Shown: positions 1 through 15,600, counted from the stretch's first letter. The stretch: 64,000 bases of DNA from Opisthocomus hoazin (GCF_030867145.1 NC_134433.1:17147896-17211895), one strand, 5' to 3'. The notes: generated by a model from the letters alone, not told the origin. Numbers and translations are program-made.

Positions 1-3000
1 TTACTTTTTTTACTTAAAGAGCTATTGAAATCAGTCATTTTCCTCTCTTCTGTTAATCCTACATCAAGACACATCTTTCTAAACTGGCCACGCTGAAATT
101 CGTCAGATAACCTTCAAATGGCAGAAATGGAGCTCTCTGGGATTCCTCTGACAAAATACTTTGCCAGAAGAAAAACACTGAATCAGACTGCTTCAAAAGC
201 GTGCAGGGGAAAAACAAAAAAAAGAAAATCAGATGTTTTTTCTTTAGCTATTTCTGCTTGATTCTTTATTTCAACAGAAATTTAACGGAGCGGAACATGC
301 CCCTTTCTGCCAGGGACGGCCGATGAGGGCTGTGGCTGCGGAGCGGCTCCGGCGCGGCCGGCCGCCACGGCCGCTGGCAGCTCCAAGCACTGGTGGGAAG
401 CAGGGGTGGCTGGACCCTGCCGTGCCGGGTGCCGGGCACAGAGCTGGACCCCGCCGAGCAGCACCCGCTGCTCAAGCACCGGCGCCCCGCAGCCCCCGAG
501 ACCCAACGCCCGCGGTCAGCAGCACTGCGAGCCTGCCCCTTCGCTGGGAGCACCAGCGGCTTCGAGGGCTTAAGCCACAGGGCTCCCGAGAGCCAACATG
601 GGCACAGCAGCAGCTGCGCGCTGCGGACATGAAAACTGCCTGAACCGAGAAATCCGCTTGACCTTTTGAGACTCGGACTCCTACCGACTCACATTTCCAG
701 CAGAGAAACCTTACAGACATCACCCACACAGCAGAATGAACCGCACGGGTTATATTTACTTCGTTTCTCTTTACGACAATTACCTTTTGGATCCCGAGTG
801 GCAGGAGATTTGAGCGGCCGCAAAGCCAACACACAGCTCTGCTGCAAATCTTGCCTGCGAGCCCGTGGCGGTTGTGCTGCCCACGATTAGCATCCGGCAC
901 AGAGGAGGAGAGGCTCGAGTCTCAGGCAATAGAGCTGGAAACTGGAGAAAAGAAGGAAAGGGAACATTTGAAAACGGAAGATCTTGGCTTGTAGATGAGC
1001 CAAGAGGATGGTTCTGCAGAAACTGGTACTTGACTGACATTGCCCTCCTCTTAATATTTCCTTTTTCACGTTAAGTTCTCTCAGTTTTTCAGTTGTTCTG
1101 GTTCGAGTCCAGTTTGCTCTGTGAGGATGATAGGTTACATAGCAACTACAATTAAAGTTCGATTATTGTATTAATATTGATGCTATCATAGCATGAATCA
1201 TGATTTCAGTAGGAGGAATAATTTCAGTTTCATTAAAATATTGATTTTGGAAAGATGCCGAAGTGCAAGCATACGGGGCTGAATTCCTGCTGTCACAGCA
1301 GTGCAAGGATGAGCATCTCCGGCCCCGCTACGGCAGACAGAATTCCAAAAAAGCAGGGGGAAATTCTGGGCTGGCTTTTTAATAGAGCTACCCTCTGTCA
1401 GTGCACAAACTCAGAACAGCACAAAAATGTTTTCACGTTTGAAGGAGCTGATGTTCTCCTCGTGTACAGGAATATTTGACAACAGAGACCTATCAGGTTG
1501 TCACTTGCATTTATCACTGTAAGCCACTGGATAAATGGGCTCACCTTTCAATCTTAGGAACGTTTTTAAAGACAAATTGAGGAAATTAAGTCCCAGTTTT
1601 CTCTTTTTGCACCTTTTTTCTTCCTTTGCTAAAGACTGTCACACTTTCCAGTTAAAATATTGCAAATGACCTTCTCCACTTCCACAACAGTTTCACAAAC
1701 TCATTCATTTAACTGAAAGCAAAATTAAAAAAACCCACCAACCAAACTCACTTCTATTGGCATTTCGTTGCCACTAAGCATGCTCATTTCTTTCCTGGAG
1801 TTTTCTGGGCTATTCTGGAGGTAAAAGCTCCCAGCACGTATCAAGCAATGAAAATGCGATTTTTCTGTTCTTGCAGAACTTGGGCTCAGGGTAACGGGCT
1901 GAAGCAGCCCATGTCAGGCAAGCAACACTCGTGACAGCGCCTGGCCAGAACTGCTGAGTTCAAAATCTGAAAATAAACACCAGGAAACCTCTCTGCTTTC
2001 ACTTATTCATCTTTCAACAGGGCTCTACACATCATCCATCTTCTGCCCGAGACAGACAGCAATTCAGGGTGTACCCAAGCACGTCCTCTACTTAAAAACA
2101 TGCAAGAAACTATGATGGAGTTGTGTCTTTTTTCAAAGCTCAAATGCCTGTAGCTGTGCATGTATTTAATAATATTAATACTCTTCCTGAACATTAACCA
2201 CAGCAGTGGCCTTTTGATAACTTGCAGTTCTTCCTCTGTGAAAGCAATGAAAAATATATGGTAGCTCTTATAAAAGACCCCTGCAATGCATGTGTGATAG
2301 ATCACTGCTAGAGATGAGAGACAGAGAGCGTGCCTTCAAAACCTGGGGGCACGGCGGTGTTCAGAGTCACAAGCACGACACACCCAGTACCACGGAACAT
2401 CAGAGGACGACCAAAAGTTGCCTGTGTCCTGTTCACACTGGCTTTCACCTTGGACTGCAATGAAACGTGTCTGCTGCCATGCTGGCTTACCAGCACGGAG
2501 ATCCTGCTTCCTCAGAGACCGACACAAAACGGAACTTGTACTAAACGGACCCCCCCCAGCTTTACGTCTAAACGTGAAGAGCACCCCCAGGTGAAGTCAG
2601 GTGGGTCTGGGGGGGCTCAGCACAGCCAGCCGCCGGGATATCTACCCCCTTCCGCATTGAAGAACAGTGAATTCCCTTAGGAAAGCACTCCTGAACCCAT
2701 GCCCAGCCCCTGCAGCATCTTCCCTCCTAGGTTCACACCTAGCTAGTGTCCGCAGCTTTTTGACAAGCCTGCCATTAGTTGTCACGCAGCACATACCACC
2801 AAACCTCGAGACGGCCATCCTCCTTCTTTCTCATACGCTTCCCAGCCAGCCCCCCATTACATTCCAGGCCTACTGGTAATACACAGTTTTCAAAAAGTTT
2901 TCCTAAACTTGCAGCTTTATATTCTACATCTTTCCATTTTTCTTACTAGCTTGTGCCCTCCAAGTTATGCTTCTTTAGGACCACCATCCCACACCCATAT

Positions 3001-6000
3001 TTTTAACGTAATGGGTGCTTTAATAGGATTCCTCTGAAAGAGCTGTCTGACCCTTCCCATGCGAAGCTAACATCCCCTTCCATGTTTATAGTTGGTACTA
3101 GCAGCTTTTTTTAAACTTAGTTTTAAATTATACAAGAGAGTTTTCATTTTTAACCCCTGGCAAAACAATTCTGTACGTCCTCACCTAAAAATTGTCCCCC
3201 AGTGCTTGCTCCTCAAGGGACCACAGCAGCTTGGGTGAGTCCATCTCATCTGGAGGCCAACTCAACTGCACCACATCGGCAGTCGGGGAGATTTCCCAAC
3301 CTACAAACATGAGTCTTGGAAACCTCACCCGGAATTTCTAGAATAAAGTCAGAAGTAGAAAGTAGTCGTGAACGTAGAGTTCTGTTAAGACTCACAATAT
3401 TTGCCACCTAAAACTCAAAAAATGGGTTGTGTAAATAAAGTTCTGTGAAAATGTCTTTAACGGTTGTGCTTTGACACATCTTTAAGATCATAAACTTCAC
3501 TCTTTTTAATGTTTTTAGTAAGACTTGTAATGAGAAAAGACAATTCTGAAGTTCTGACATTAATAAGTCTGTTGTAAAAAGGTCACCTTCCCCTAAGAAT
3601 GTTTTATTATCAGTGGAGCAGAATAGCTCTGAATATGTAATGACTTTTATCTGATGACTGCCGTGTATTCTTTTCTAAAGAAAGAAAGCTTCAGATGTTG
3701 ATAATTTACATATAAGCGTTGAAGTGTTTGGCAGCAGGCAAACAAGCCGGTTCAGAGAAATTAATTATGAAGCAGCTATGGAAGAGGCATGAAAATTAAC
3801 TTCTGATCTTCATATGTTTCTAAGAGGTACTAAAAAGCACCCCAGGACCGACACTCCTCCAGGACACTACGTCTCTTAGCTGAAGTAACACACACAGAGC
3901 AGAGATTCTCTTTCTGTATAAATCCTTCTAAAGACTGCTTCTCATTTGCATTTGGTTTTTCCACTTTGGTGTAGAAACTCCACCACTCACATTTAGCAGC
4001 GCACAAAAGATGGGGAGGTGCACAGAGAGGATATGTACTAATGTCAGCGACAACAGAAACTGAGATCAACAACTGAGAGCAACAACCGTATGCAACACCC
4101 GAGCTACCTGGCGGTCGGTCACTGCGCCCAGCAGCCTCCGGACCAGAAACGCTCCTCCTGTCCGTCCGTCACCGCGCAGCGGCAACCCCGGAAAACCAGG
4201 CGTGTGCCGCACTCGCTTCAGCTTAGGAGGTTTCCCCAGGAGAACTGTGTGTTCATAAACAGCTACGCCAAAGCTTGTTTGTTGTTTTGAGTCATTAAAT
4301 TACATCGAACTTAATTACTCCCAATCTACAACCAATGAAGGTTTTCCAACAAAAGCTGCTTCTGTTAAGAAACCATTTTTATATACAAATGATCTTATCT
4401 CAAGAATGCTTTCCAAAGAGCATTTAAACAACATCGTGCTCCATTTGCCAGGGGGATACACAGTGGAAAGTAAGTATATTTTTTAAATCATTTTTTCAAG
4501 AAAAAAATGTTTTTCTAAGAGTGCTGTCTAGGACAAAGGCTTTGCCTTATTGGGAAGGCCATTTATCTGGGGACCAATTAGCTGCTGAATTTCATCAGTG
4601 AGACAATGCTGTGCCAATTCACCAGTATTTCAAAGGAAATGCTATGGATATATTAACAGAGGATGGTACTTTGCTGCAAACCAGGGGCTCCTGACTCCAT
4701 ATTAACAGTCATTTCATGATTCTGCAGGGGGGCAGGAACACAGGTATGGTTGGATTTGGGGGGGTTTGCTTCATTACACCCCAGCACTTGGAAATAACCA
4801 ATGTACAGTTAGCGGTACCAGCTTAAGAAATTCTCCCCTGTACATTTCTGTTTACCCTAGGAATATGCATTTCCAAGCTGGCTCAAAGAGCAAGAGCCCA
4901 GCAACGCAATTCTTTGCTCAGAGAGGTCATCGCATCTCCAGAAATCAGGTCCTCCAGGAAAGTTAATACAAGCATCCAGAAAGAAACAGGTTTAACTGGA
5001 AGGGTATGCTTTGGATGACCATGAGTTTTTGGCAGCATGCCACCTCTCATAACGACTTCAAGTTCTCTTCGTGTGCCAGGGCCTCAGAGAACGAACAGAA
5101 ACAGTTTTGAGGGATGAGAGACTGAGAAAGGGGATGGAGAAGAATCAGAGGAGCGAGGGTAAGACAGGCAGCAATGAAGACCATCCATTTTATTAAGAAG
5201 CTGGTGAGATTTGAACTGGAAATGGGACTTGGCTGAACAAGGAGAAGTCAGGAGAAAGGCAATTTAGCCTGCAGTAAAGGCGTGAGGATGTGCGACTCTC
5301 CTGCAGCTCTTTATGAGTCAGACTGGCTGAGGTTGAACCCTGGAGGTGCTTCCAGGCATGTCCTGGGCTATTTGCACCAATTACAGGGCTGCTGCCCAGT
5401 CGGCCCTCCAGTTTGGAGCTTAATGTGAAACAGGAGGAGCTTTAATATCTCTGTAACAGGAAACGAGTATTTAACCTAATTTTTCCAAATCCTAATTGTA
5501 TCCTCATTCTTCCTAATACTGAGCTAATAAATGAGGCATTTCAGATTTCACCCTGGCATTTCAGCACACCATAAAACCCCCACACACAACAGATTAAGCA
5601 ACCATTAGAGACACTGTTCCTTCCCAGCCAGTGCAACTCCAATGCCACATTTCGCAGATGGGTTTAGCAATTGATGTTCTGTGCGGGCAGGAGCAGCAGG
5701 GTGGGCTGATTAAACCAGAGTAACAACATCATCTGGGGCTGCTGCTTCTGTTTTATTGTAATAAGTTGGAGTTGGTTTGTGCCTTCTCCTTTCTGTCACC
5801 GGTGGCATCTTTTCAGATGGAAGAAATCCCGCTACGGTGACTGCACCCCCAGAACAGAGTTAACTCACGAGTGGAGCGGTGACATTTAAGGCCACGAGCA
5901 CCAGGGTGTTTGTCATGAACTTATGCTCCCTCGTGTCTCCATTAAAGAGTGAGCCAGTGACAGATGAAAATACTTATCGTTTCCATAAGCTTGCTTCATT

Positions 6001-6600
6001 TTTCAACATGTCGTGGATAAAACACTTTCTTAATGTCTTTTACATCAAAGAAATAATTTCTTTCTGTGGTATCATCCAATCTGCTTTCTATTCGCAATCT
6101 CTGTTCACTTAGAAAGCTGAGCACTAATTGGTATTCAGTGAATAAATTGTCATTACTTTTATTAATTATATCACATTGTTCAACACCCAAGATAAGGGAA
6201 TTACTGTTCTCAATACCAAACAGAGACGCCGTTCTTGTCAGGAGAGAGAGGCCGAGAGGAATAGGTAAACAAGTCCAGAAGTAATGCTTCACCAGTGAAA
6301 GAAGCCTTTTATCAGCACTTGTGAGCTCTGAACTCTGCTTACAGCCCTGGCCATGAAATAAGGCATCCCTCCAGTGGAAGTAAGCCCCCTCCCTCGGCTC
6401 CTGCCCTGACATTTCCCTGTGGCGTGTGAGCAGGTACACACCCCCACTTCCCGCTGCAATGTCAGTGCACACAGCGCTGCTTCCCCGTCGCTGAAGCTGC
6501 CATTGAGTTTTAAAACTTTGCAGATAGGAGTTCACAAAGCTAAAGTGAACCTGTATGTTGGTGTCCAACTCAGGAAAGCAAGAACGGGCTGCTTCCGCTC
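1..6600. other. Noncoding stretch, no gene recognised
   Basis: AT-rich sequence with short homopolymer runs. A CpG-rich patch at about 296-640 has many CGG/CCG triplets (GGCGCGGCCGGCCGCCACGG near 351) and could be a small CpG island or the start of an unrecognised noncoding transcript. A weaker patch is at about 4100-4210. Open frames here are short or overlap on both strands and show no domain or splice structure that I recognise. A purine-rich run lies at about 5095-5180. Confidence 0.6.
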
Positions 6601-9600
6601 ACACGTGGGTAGAATTTATTCAAACCCAACCAGGAACAGACAAGGGGTTTGCTCAGAGGCTGCTAAAAAGACACAGAAACCAGAATACATCTGGAAAAAG
6701 ACTCAGTGTCAAGGGGGCCGGAAGGGCCCATGTCGTGCCTGGAAGGGCGGGAGGTGCCGGCAGCCCGGCCGAGGGGGCCGGGGCGAGGGTGGGCGCTCCA
6801 GAGGGTCCAGGCTCTGGCGCAAAGACCCCAGCCACATGCACACACTGGGGGGAAGCCGGGTTATCACCGTGAGCAAGAGCTGCGAGGGTGCTCAGCTTCA
6901 GCAGCTTTTCCAAAGCCCGCAGCAGAGCTCAGACTGGAGCACAACAGTCTCAAATCCAAGTGCTTGTTCATGTGTTGGACAATCATTTTCTCTTTTTTTA
7001 TGGCACCAGCCAGAAACAGCACAAAACATCTCCAATTTCCAGCTCTTCAGCATACAAAAATCAGTACATCTGTTAACATCTATTGACCTCCAGAACAAAA
7101 TCCCTCTTGCCAATGAATCTGCATTGCAACAGCACAATAAGACTCCCGCACAGCTTACCTTGGCCGCAATCTTCAGACTACAGCTAGCGCAGTGAAAGCA
7201 GTGCGTGCCACTTTGCGTTGTAAGCACTGCGACATCAGAGCTTCTCCCTGCAAATCTGCAAGCTCCAGCAGCTGCCATGGAGTGCAAGAAACCCCAGTGT
7301 GCATCGGAGCAAAATAAAAACTAAACAGTACTGTCCTCCTCTCATTGCAACTAATCACATTTCAGTTCCCACTACCCATTTCTAAAGAGGCAGGGAAAAA
7401 TAGCCCAGTTTAATGAAGTTCGATTTACCTCTGCTCATTTGGTCCCCAAATATCAAGGACAGCATAATCCACACAACTGGAAACCGGTCTGGGACCTCCT
7501 CTGCAGCCACGGGAAAGCAGCGGCACGGAGACACCCATGCCCTCACCTGGGCTGGGAGTTTGCACGTCGCTGGCACTGAATTTGGGAAGGATGGCTAGCA
7601 GCAACACAGCCCGAAGACTGGCGAAAACTGAAGGGGGGGTGTGCATGGAGAGAAAGAAAGCACGCGCGCTTGTAGGGCTCCTTTTGTCTTGGCTGTTCTT
7701 TTTTCCTTAAGAGGAATAGACTTGGAGAAGGGTGTATCTGCACAGCCCAATTCCCAATCGCACATTGCAGTTCTGAGTCCAGAGGTGTGAATTGTTACAA
7801 TAACATTAAAAATTCATCAGAACTCATTATCCTAAATTTTATCGCTCCCTCTGAAATTCTGTCAGACTCATTATGTTGGTTCCCTTTTTGACACGGTTTA
7901 AGCTCCTTCAGAGAGCAGCTGTACAATAGCAATAATAATGATCAAATTGCTATCTAAAGCTTCGCTGGACATCAAAAACAAGTAGACTAAATTCACACTT
8001 ACAGCCACTTTTTAAAGAAAATTATCATTGTACGAAAATGGCAGAGCTTACGATATGTCCTTATCGAGTTCACTAAACACAAGCTCACAGACAAAATGCA
8101 GTAGGAGCCTTACGAACACAGCCTTAAGGGGTCTGGATCGCATCATTGCTGGGAGGCCAGGCTACAGAGATGAGCAAAATTTCTATTTTGACAAACGTAA
8201 ACCACCTGAAAATGAGTTTCAAGAAAAGCTTAAGTATTCGCCCACGCTGTTCCAGAGCACTCCGTGTCCCAAGCGCGGCATGCCATTAGACAGGAGTTTA
8301 TGTAGAGCTCGGGAGTTATCTGGCTCTTCTCTCTCACAGTGAGCTGCTTCCGTGGGACCAGAAAGGCTGGAACCACTGCAATTATCTTCATTTCTGCATT
8401 TTTCTGTCCTGGGGAGGAAGAAAATCCTGGGAACTGATGGAGGCTCAGCAGACTGTTCCCAAGACGGATCTTCTCTGCTCTGTGAGACAACAGAGGCTTC
8501 AGCAGAGGAAAGGGAGTTCCCAACACTTTTTTCAGGAAAGCAGAAAGCTGACCCTTCATCCACAAGTGTGACAATCCCTAGCTCTGGGCTCCTGCCGCCT
8601 CCCGCCATGGCCGGGCTCCTGCCCGCACGCAGCGTGCCGGCCGGGCTCTCTGCCGGCTGCCCACGGCCACGCTGCTCCGAACCCTGCTCCGCAGCACGGG
8701 CCAGCCCCATGGACACGGCCGGGGAGAGACCGGCTGCTGCCAGGGGCTTTCCGGCACGGAGGGAGGCTCTCCGAGTCGCTGCGGGTTTCAGACGAGGCGT
8801 AGTGGAGTTCATTCACATTTTTGTAAGTCATATTTGACAAGGATTCTTGTATTTCTCAGAGGACCGTACCGTCAGACAACGCACAAATGTTATGCATTTA
8901 AACAGTCTGCTTTGCAATAATGTACCCATTCAAGCTGGCTTTACTACACTCCAATGTATCGGACATATTCAGCTCGATTTTCTTCTCACAAGGTTTCATA
9001 AATACAGAACCCAGTTATTGCGTATCTCACTCCTATTGCCCGAGCGCTGGGCCGGAGTGGCCATCTCAGCAAAACGCCTCGCGCACAAACATTTCCCCTG
9101 CACAAAAGCACGGAAACCACGGCTCTGCAGAACGGAGGCACAGCCTCCAGCTGAACCCCAGACCTTCCACTGCACAGCAGGTCTCCCAGGAAGGTAAAGC
9201 CCACCAGCACGCCCAGCTTCACCAGTAAAGGCCCCGCAGTGCCCAGTTCTGCTTTCATGCCCTCTTTTCAATAAAGGACCCCACTGAGATTAGTAAGATT
9301 TAATCATGTACTCTAAATTAAAACACAGGTCAGTGTTTTCCTGAGGACAAGTAATGCAAACACATGCTTATTTTTTGAAGGGGAGAGGTTTAAACAGAGC
9401 TATATATAGGTGTATATCATCAACTAAATTTGTAATTAATTCCAGCAACTCATTAACTGTAGGACTAAAATCACTGGAGCTTCACTAGTTTATGAGACCT
9501 ATGGATGTGTGTCCATTTACTTCCTAAAGTACGTAAATCATGCCATGGTTTTATTATGTAGTATAACGACTAATGTAGAGACACTGTCCACCAGAGCTGC

Positions 9601-12600
9601 AAAGAACCAGAACAGCATTTTAACTGGAATTCCACTTCAGCGCCCAGGAGTTAAGTGGGACATAAACAGTATATAAACTTTGAGCTAATTTCTCCTTAAC
9701 TTCTCAATATTTCCCCTGAGAATCAGTAAAACTGCCCTTCAGCTGCCCTGGTAAGTCACCGTTAAAAGAGCAGAGAACCTGAGCTACGTCTGGTCCATGA
9801 AATGCCCTTGGTGCTTTGAATCATGCTGGGTATATCCCAGTGTGCATCACTAAATAAACCAAAACCGGACTGAAAAGTTACTTTGAATTATTATTAACAA
9901 GCACTGCACTATTTTAATTGGCCCCCTGATGAATACCGGCCTAAGCGTGGGGACACTAAATTGCCTTACTGTGTGAAATTTCTGTTTTGGATCCAACAGT
10001 GAAAAAAGCCCCCCCAAACCACAAAAAACAACAAAGTGCATAATATTCCCTCCGAGCACATGGGGAGAGCTGACAGTACCAGCTCTGTCAAGAGCTCTTC
10101 AGACGCCTGCCAGCTACACCGACGCCGAACGCAGGCAGCCCTCACAGCTCACGTAGTGGAATGAAGTCGTTCATCACTTTCTGTTTGAAAGGAAGAGCTT
10201 GATGAGCAAGGTGCAATTAATTCAACTGTTTCTGAGAGCACCAGTTTAGATGTTCAGCTTCAAATTCCACCAAAAAACCCAACCCAAAGCAAAATAAACC
10301 AAAAAAACTCCAATGCTGTCCAAATTCTGTTCCACCGAACCAGCAATGTTTATTTTCTCGCCTGGGTGAGTAAAGGGGGTTTACGCACGCCGGCAGCGGC
10401 TGCCTGTCCTCCTCGGGCATCCCGGCACTTGTGGAGCAGAGGCTGAGCTCCGAGGCGAGCCAGGGCGATCCACGCTCCGCACGACATCACGCTGCAGCGG
10501 AGCACGTCCTGCCAGCGGGACAGAAGGGCTGTCTGCCAGGGGCGTCACGTCCTGCCAGCGGGACAGAAGGGCTGTCTGCCAGGGGCGTCCGCAGGTGCAA
10601 GGGACAGGGAGACGAGGGGCGAGGAGCATATTGGGGTGGCTTCCAGCATAGAGTGGGGTGACTTCAAGTCACGCACCCAGGCCATCAGTTTGGCAAAATG
10701 CTTTCTGCAAGCTGTACACAAAGAAAATTAGCAACAGAAGAAAGGACATCAAAATTATTAGGGACTAAGCTGCTGCAAGTTGTGTGAACGCAGTGATACT
10801 GGGAGCCTGCTGCAGTCAGTAAGAGTTGTCCTGGAAGGCAGAGAGAGAGAAAGAGCCATGATGCTATTAAAGTAAAAAAATACTGTCAGAAATTGTATAA
10901 TACCAGGAGATTTTACCATCTCTGATCTTGACTGCAAAAATGCTATCAGTAGTGGTACAGCCAGATACCCCTGGACACAGTGGGTGGCTGAAACCGAACC
11001 AGGATGAAGAGGTGCTATTCTCGAGTCCGTTTTTGAGATCACTAGGTTGGTTTTGACAAAATTGATTTGCAGGCTGAAAGGACTGCTTGACCAAAGAAGA
11101 CTGAATTATGTTTGGTTCAGTCTCCTGATTAGGTTAGAAAACAGAAGAAAAAGATTTTTGGCAGCTGATCCCAAACATTCTTATTCCAACTCTGATCTGC
11201 AACATACACTCCTTCATATTTTCACCCCTGAATGAAAGCTCAGCTTTACATATAAGCCATTAACACTCTGGGTACGGAATTTTTGAGAGTTTTGTCAGCT
11301 GTTTGAAACACATGGCCTCACCCTGGCAACTTGGTTGCATTGCCCTTATGTTTATTTTAAACATTTAGCCTGTTTCTCCAGCAGAAACTGGCAATCGAGG
11401 ATGATGGCTGGTGCCACACCAAGACCCAGGTGCTAACCAAATCCCACCTGTTTGCATGAAATAGTTCACCCTGTAGCGTGGGGTTTCCATGTGGACAGCT
11501 GTAATAACCCCCGTGCTGCTGCTGATCACTGCAGCTACGCCTTGCTCAAGCTAAAACCGCCCGAGAAGTGCTCGGATCGACATCAGACAGTACAAGTGCA
11601 GGAGGGCATTGGCCCGAGACTCGTCCACAACCGCATTCCTCTTCGGTGTCCAGTTTAACCACACTTGCAGCACAGAAATTGTTACCAAAAAATATTGAAA
11701 TTTATCTAGCTCAAAGTTCACGGGCATCACGTAAACACAGAAATCCCAGCAGAACCAAAGCTAATTGCTGTTAGAGTGTAAAACCTGTAGGAAAAGAAAT
11801 GCTGCTGAATTATTTACTTTCCTATGGTGGTCTGCATAGTTAGCTGCAAATCTGTGCTCTACTCAGCTGCCACTGCATCCCAGCACTACTAACCTAAATT
11901 TAAGCTCATCAGCTTGAGGTATCAGTGGACATGAACATCACCAAAATCTGTGATACTGTGATAATGGCATATCAAAGGTGCTTAATCTATACCAAAACTC
12001 GCCATCTGCTGATGACGTTTCCGTGTCAGTGCCACGGATGGTGAATCCGTCTGCGCAGCGATGCAGCAATGACTCAACTCGTGCTACAACAACCTGTATC
12101 TATAGGGCAGCTCCCCATTAAGAGTAACAATATTATTAAGACAAATCAATATTACTATTTTTGACCTCTGTAAGATTTGGGGGTGTTTTTAATTTTACAT
12201 AAGCCCAGTTCTGCACACTAGTTCTAGATCTTCCTCACATTCTTCCTTCTGGAGCTGCATGCATTTGGTTGTAGAAACACTGCCCTCTTCACCCACGCCA
12301 GTGTTTGAGAACTGGCACGGTACACGTGGCTCCCGCACCGCAGGAAAACACCCACGGTGAGACCGAACACCCTGAGATGTAACCGTCCCTGCGTGTAACC
12401 GCTGTGTGCCCCCCAGCCTTGCTGACGGAGGTGAAGCCGGCTGACACTTCTGTGTAGTCCAGAACGGGTCTTCAGGTAGAACGGACACAGATACAGCCTT
12501 ACTTTTCATACGCTGGTACATGAGCACTTTCCTCTCCTACACCTTTCGCGCTGCTGGTGCAGTTACTGCAGGGCTGTCTTTGCTGCGCCATTTGATGCTT

Positions 12601-15600
12601 CTGATGTGAGACAGAACTCTAGTCCCTCTGAACGGCACTAAGGGGAGCTATCCTAGACCTGCCAGGTAAACCTGCACCACCTCTGCAACTCAGATTTAAA
12701 ACATAGAATATTTAGCAGAGGCACAGGGAAAATGGGATCTGTAATTTAATGTCAACTGCTTGTCTAGACAGCACTGGTAACTGCCACACAGAGATGGCCA
12801 GGCAACCTCAAGTGGCCTCAGCAGCCAAAAAAAGCCAAAGTGATCAAGTATTTGACCTCAAGATTAAAACAATCCAGTTTTTGTACATCAGTAATTTTTG
12901 GAAACCGTATTCCTGTAGCTTCTACAAAGGCTGTTTCTTTGCTGGAGGCAGAGTGCGAGCATCCTGCAGGAAAGCACCAGGCCACTGCGAGAACTGCACG
13001 ATGGACAGGATACACAGATAGCACGAACCAACAGATCCACCCCAGACCGGCAACGGAGTGGTCCTGGTTGACATCAGCAATGAACCAGCTCCGTAACTGC
13101 AACAGAAACTGAACCTCACGTGGTTAATGTAAAATTGCACTGGGTTGTGTAACAGCTGTTGCTTTCTCACCCTGACAACGGGGTCAAAACTTGTGCTACA
13201 GCTACATAAAGGAACAGAACCATAAGTCATATAAATATCCAGCCCAGTTGGCAGCACAAGGATGTTCAGTGCATTTTTCATTTTAAGGACAAAGCACATT
13301 CCCAATTAGTGCTTAAAAAGAAGCTTGAGTCCTTGATTCATCAACTGAAACAAACGGGAGGACTTCTGAGAAAAGAAGCCATCCTAGCATAACATGATAT
13401 CTAGGGTTAAAAGCGAGGAGAGGGGGAAAAAGGATAAGGGAGAACAGGGCAGAATAATCCAGCACAGCGCAATTCTGGTCCCTGTGGCGCGGCACCTGTT
13501 GATAACGACTGCTGCTGCAGGTGGCCCTGGTCGGGTTCCAGGCCAGCGGGACAACCAGCAGGCAAACGGGGCGGCTTCGGGGGAGCAGAGCGGAGGGGCC
13601 AAGGGACCTGTCCCGCGCCACACCACGGGCACCGACGGGAGACGCGACGGTTCCACCTTTTGCACAGAACTAGTCCTACAGCCACCGCACACATTCTCCA
13701 CATTCCGAATGTGGAAGCAAACCTCACCCAGAGTTGAAAACTGCGCTAAATTCTCATGACCTCTCTACTGCAATCCCTTCTTTTAATTAGTGGCCTGATG
13801 GCAACAAAAATGGACAATTTTTTTTTGTCCACGAAGCAGGTTTCTGTGTGTTACCATAGCTACTCTCAGGGTTACCACTGGCCACTGCATCATCTAAAAT
13901 ACTCAAGGCAGACCACACATTTCTTGTCACAGTGCCAATATGTGCTATTCTATCTCTAGATGTATTCAGGTGTGTTTTCAGTTTGTGCATTTATTTACAG
14001 CATATGCTTGAGGGTATCTTTCCAGGCACAGTGTGGTCTAAAAATGAACATATTTCACCTGGTCTCTTATAGTGTAGAAGAGCTTCTAAATTTTGGGCAG
14101 CGCATAGGGCAGATATCTATCTCTTTGCAGAGAGCCAAGAGAAGATCTCATCACCACTTTAAATCCACGTCATGCCTAAACAGAGGTTTCAGGTATACAC
14201 ATGGCCTTAGGGAATTGTGCTGTGTGCCCACGCCTTGTGGAATTCTGCCCTGGAAAATCAAGCTTACAGGTGTCCAAACAATGCACTGGTTTTCAGGATT
14301 GGTCCTAAGTTGCAGCCTTTCTTGTTAGGTGAGGTGTTTACAGTTGACAGTAGCCAACCGCACAGGGGGCAGTTCTTTCCAGCTCTTTTCTCTTGCAACT
14401 TGAGTTCCTTATCACGAGTTCCTGTTAGCTGGTACACAGGTAGTTTTTTGTTCTGTCAAGGAAGAGCAAAGAGCTCATTGATTCTCACTGCCTTGCCCAA
14501 TACTCCAAATATGTCAAACCGAACTCAATTCAAGTCATCTCCACCTTGCAGGTAATGGACAGCCATGCAGGGGTCCAGCCCAGGAGATTCGCTGTAGAAA
14601 AGCGTTTGTCAGACACACCTTGTGACTCAGGACTTCCATGTTTCAGAGAGCACGCTATTTTTTTTCTATCACAGATCAGTCTAAGTGTACACTGAAACCA
14701 AAGATTCGTTGATTTGTTGCGTGTTAACTCCTGTCTTAGAACTGAGTTTGTTTATTTACCTCCATTCTTGGATAAAAATTACCTTTTTTTTCTCAGTCCT
14801 TTTGGACAAAGCTGTCTGTTTACATCAAGCCATATTCAAGCAGTGCTTCTTCCCAAATACATGGTTATAGGAGCTTAGTCTGAGGAGAGCCTGTGCCGAG
14901 GAGGAGTGCTCATGGGACGCACTCGGCCAAAGACTCCCCTGGGATTCTGCGGGGCCCCGCTGCAGGTATTGCTCCTTGTGCTGAATCTGGGTTTTCCAGC
15001 ATCACTTGGAAGTCAATGCAGCACAAAAAAAGAGTCAGGTCCTCCCAAAGAAAGCAATAACTGAGCCAAATCAACCTCCGAGTAAGTGCCTTCAGTGCTG
15101 TTGCCACCCCCTATTCTTCAGGAACACTGAGTGCAGGCACTGAGGTTTTATAGACAGTGCTGCCTTTTTAGTGTGTCACATTTAGGCAAGAGAACAGACT
15201 CTGGCTGTAAAAAAGTACCCTTGGAACCTGCTTTTATAGTTCTTACTCAAAATATTTCTAAACAGTCCTCTCATCACATGCATTTAAACAACTCCAGCCT
15301 CGGGAGTACAATAACCTATAGCAAATAAGCTGACTTTTCCAGAGCATAAACGCAAGTCTTACACGCAGGTCACAATTTAACGAGTTCACAGACAACAACG
15401 CCCCCAAAAAAGGGGAATCAATGCTAATTACGATGGGGAATCCCAGTGTCTCTAGAGCATCTGCAGTGATGCTCACCTGCAGCCACCAACTTTCCACATA
15501 CTGATTTTACGGTCAGCATCAGGCACAGCATCTCAAGGCGAAACTTGTCCTTCTGCCCTCGATTTGCACTGACAGGGATCAGACAGCCAGAAACTGGCCG

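Noticed and set aside
1100..1110. tRNA B-box-like GGTTCGAGTCC
   Set aside because: No A box, acceptor stem or anticodon arm at the right distance.
5996..6568. 190-codon minus-strand frame in less GC-rich DNA
   Set aside because: It is longer than expected by chance there, but the translation matches no family I know, no splice context is seen, and the frame has no supporting neighbour. Worth only a protein search.
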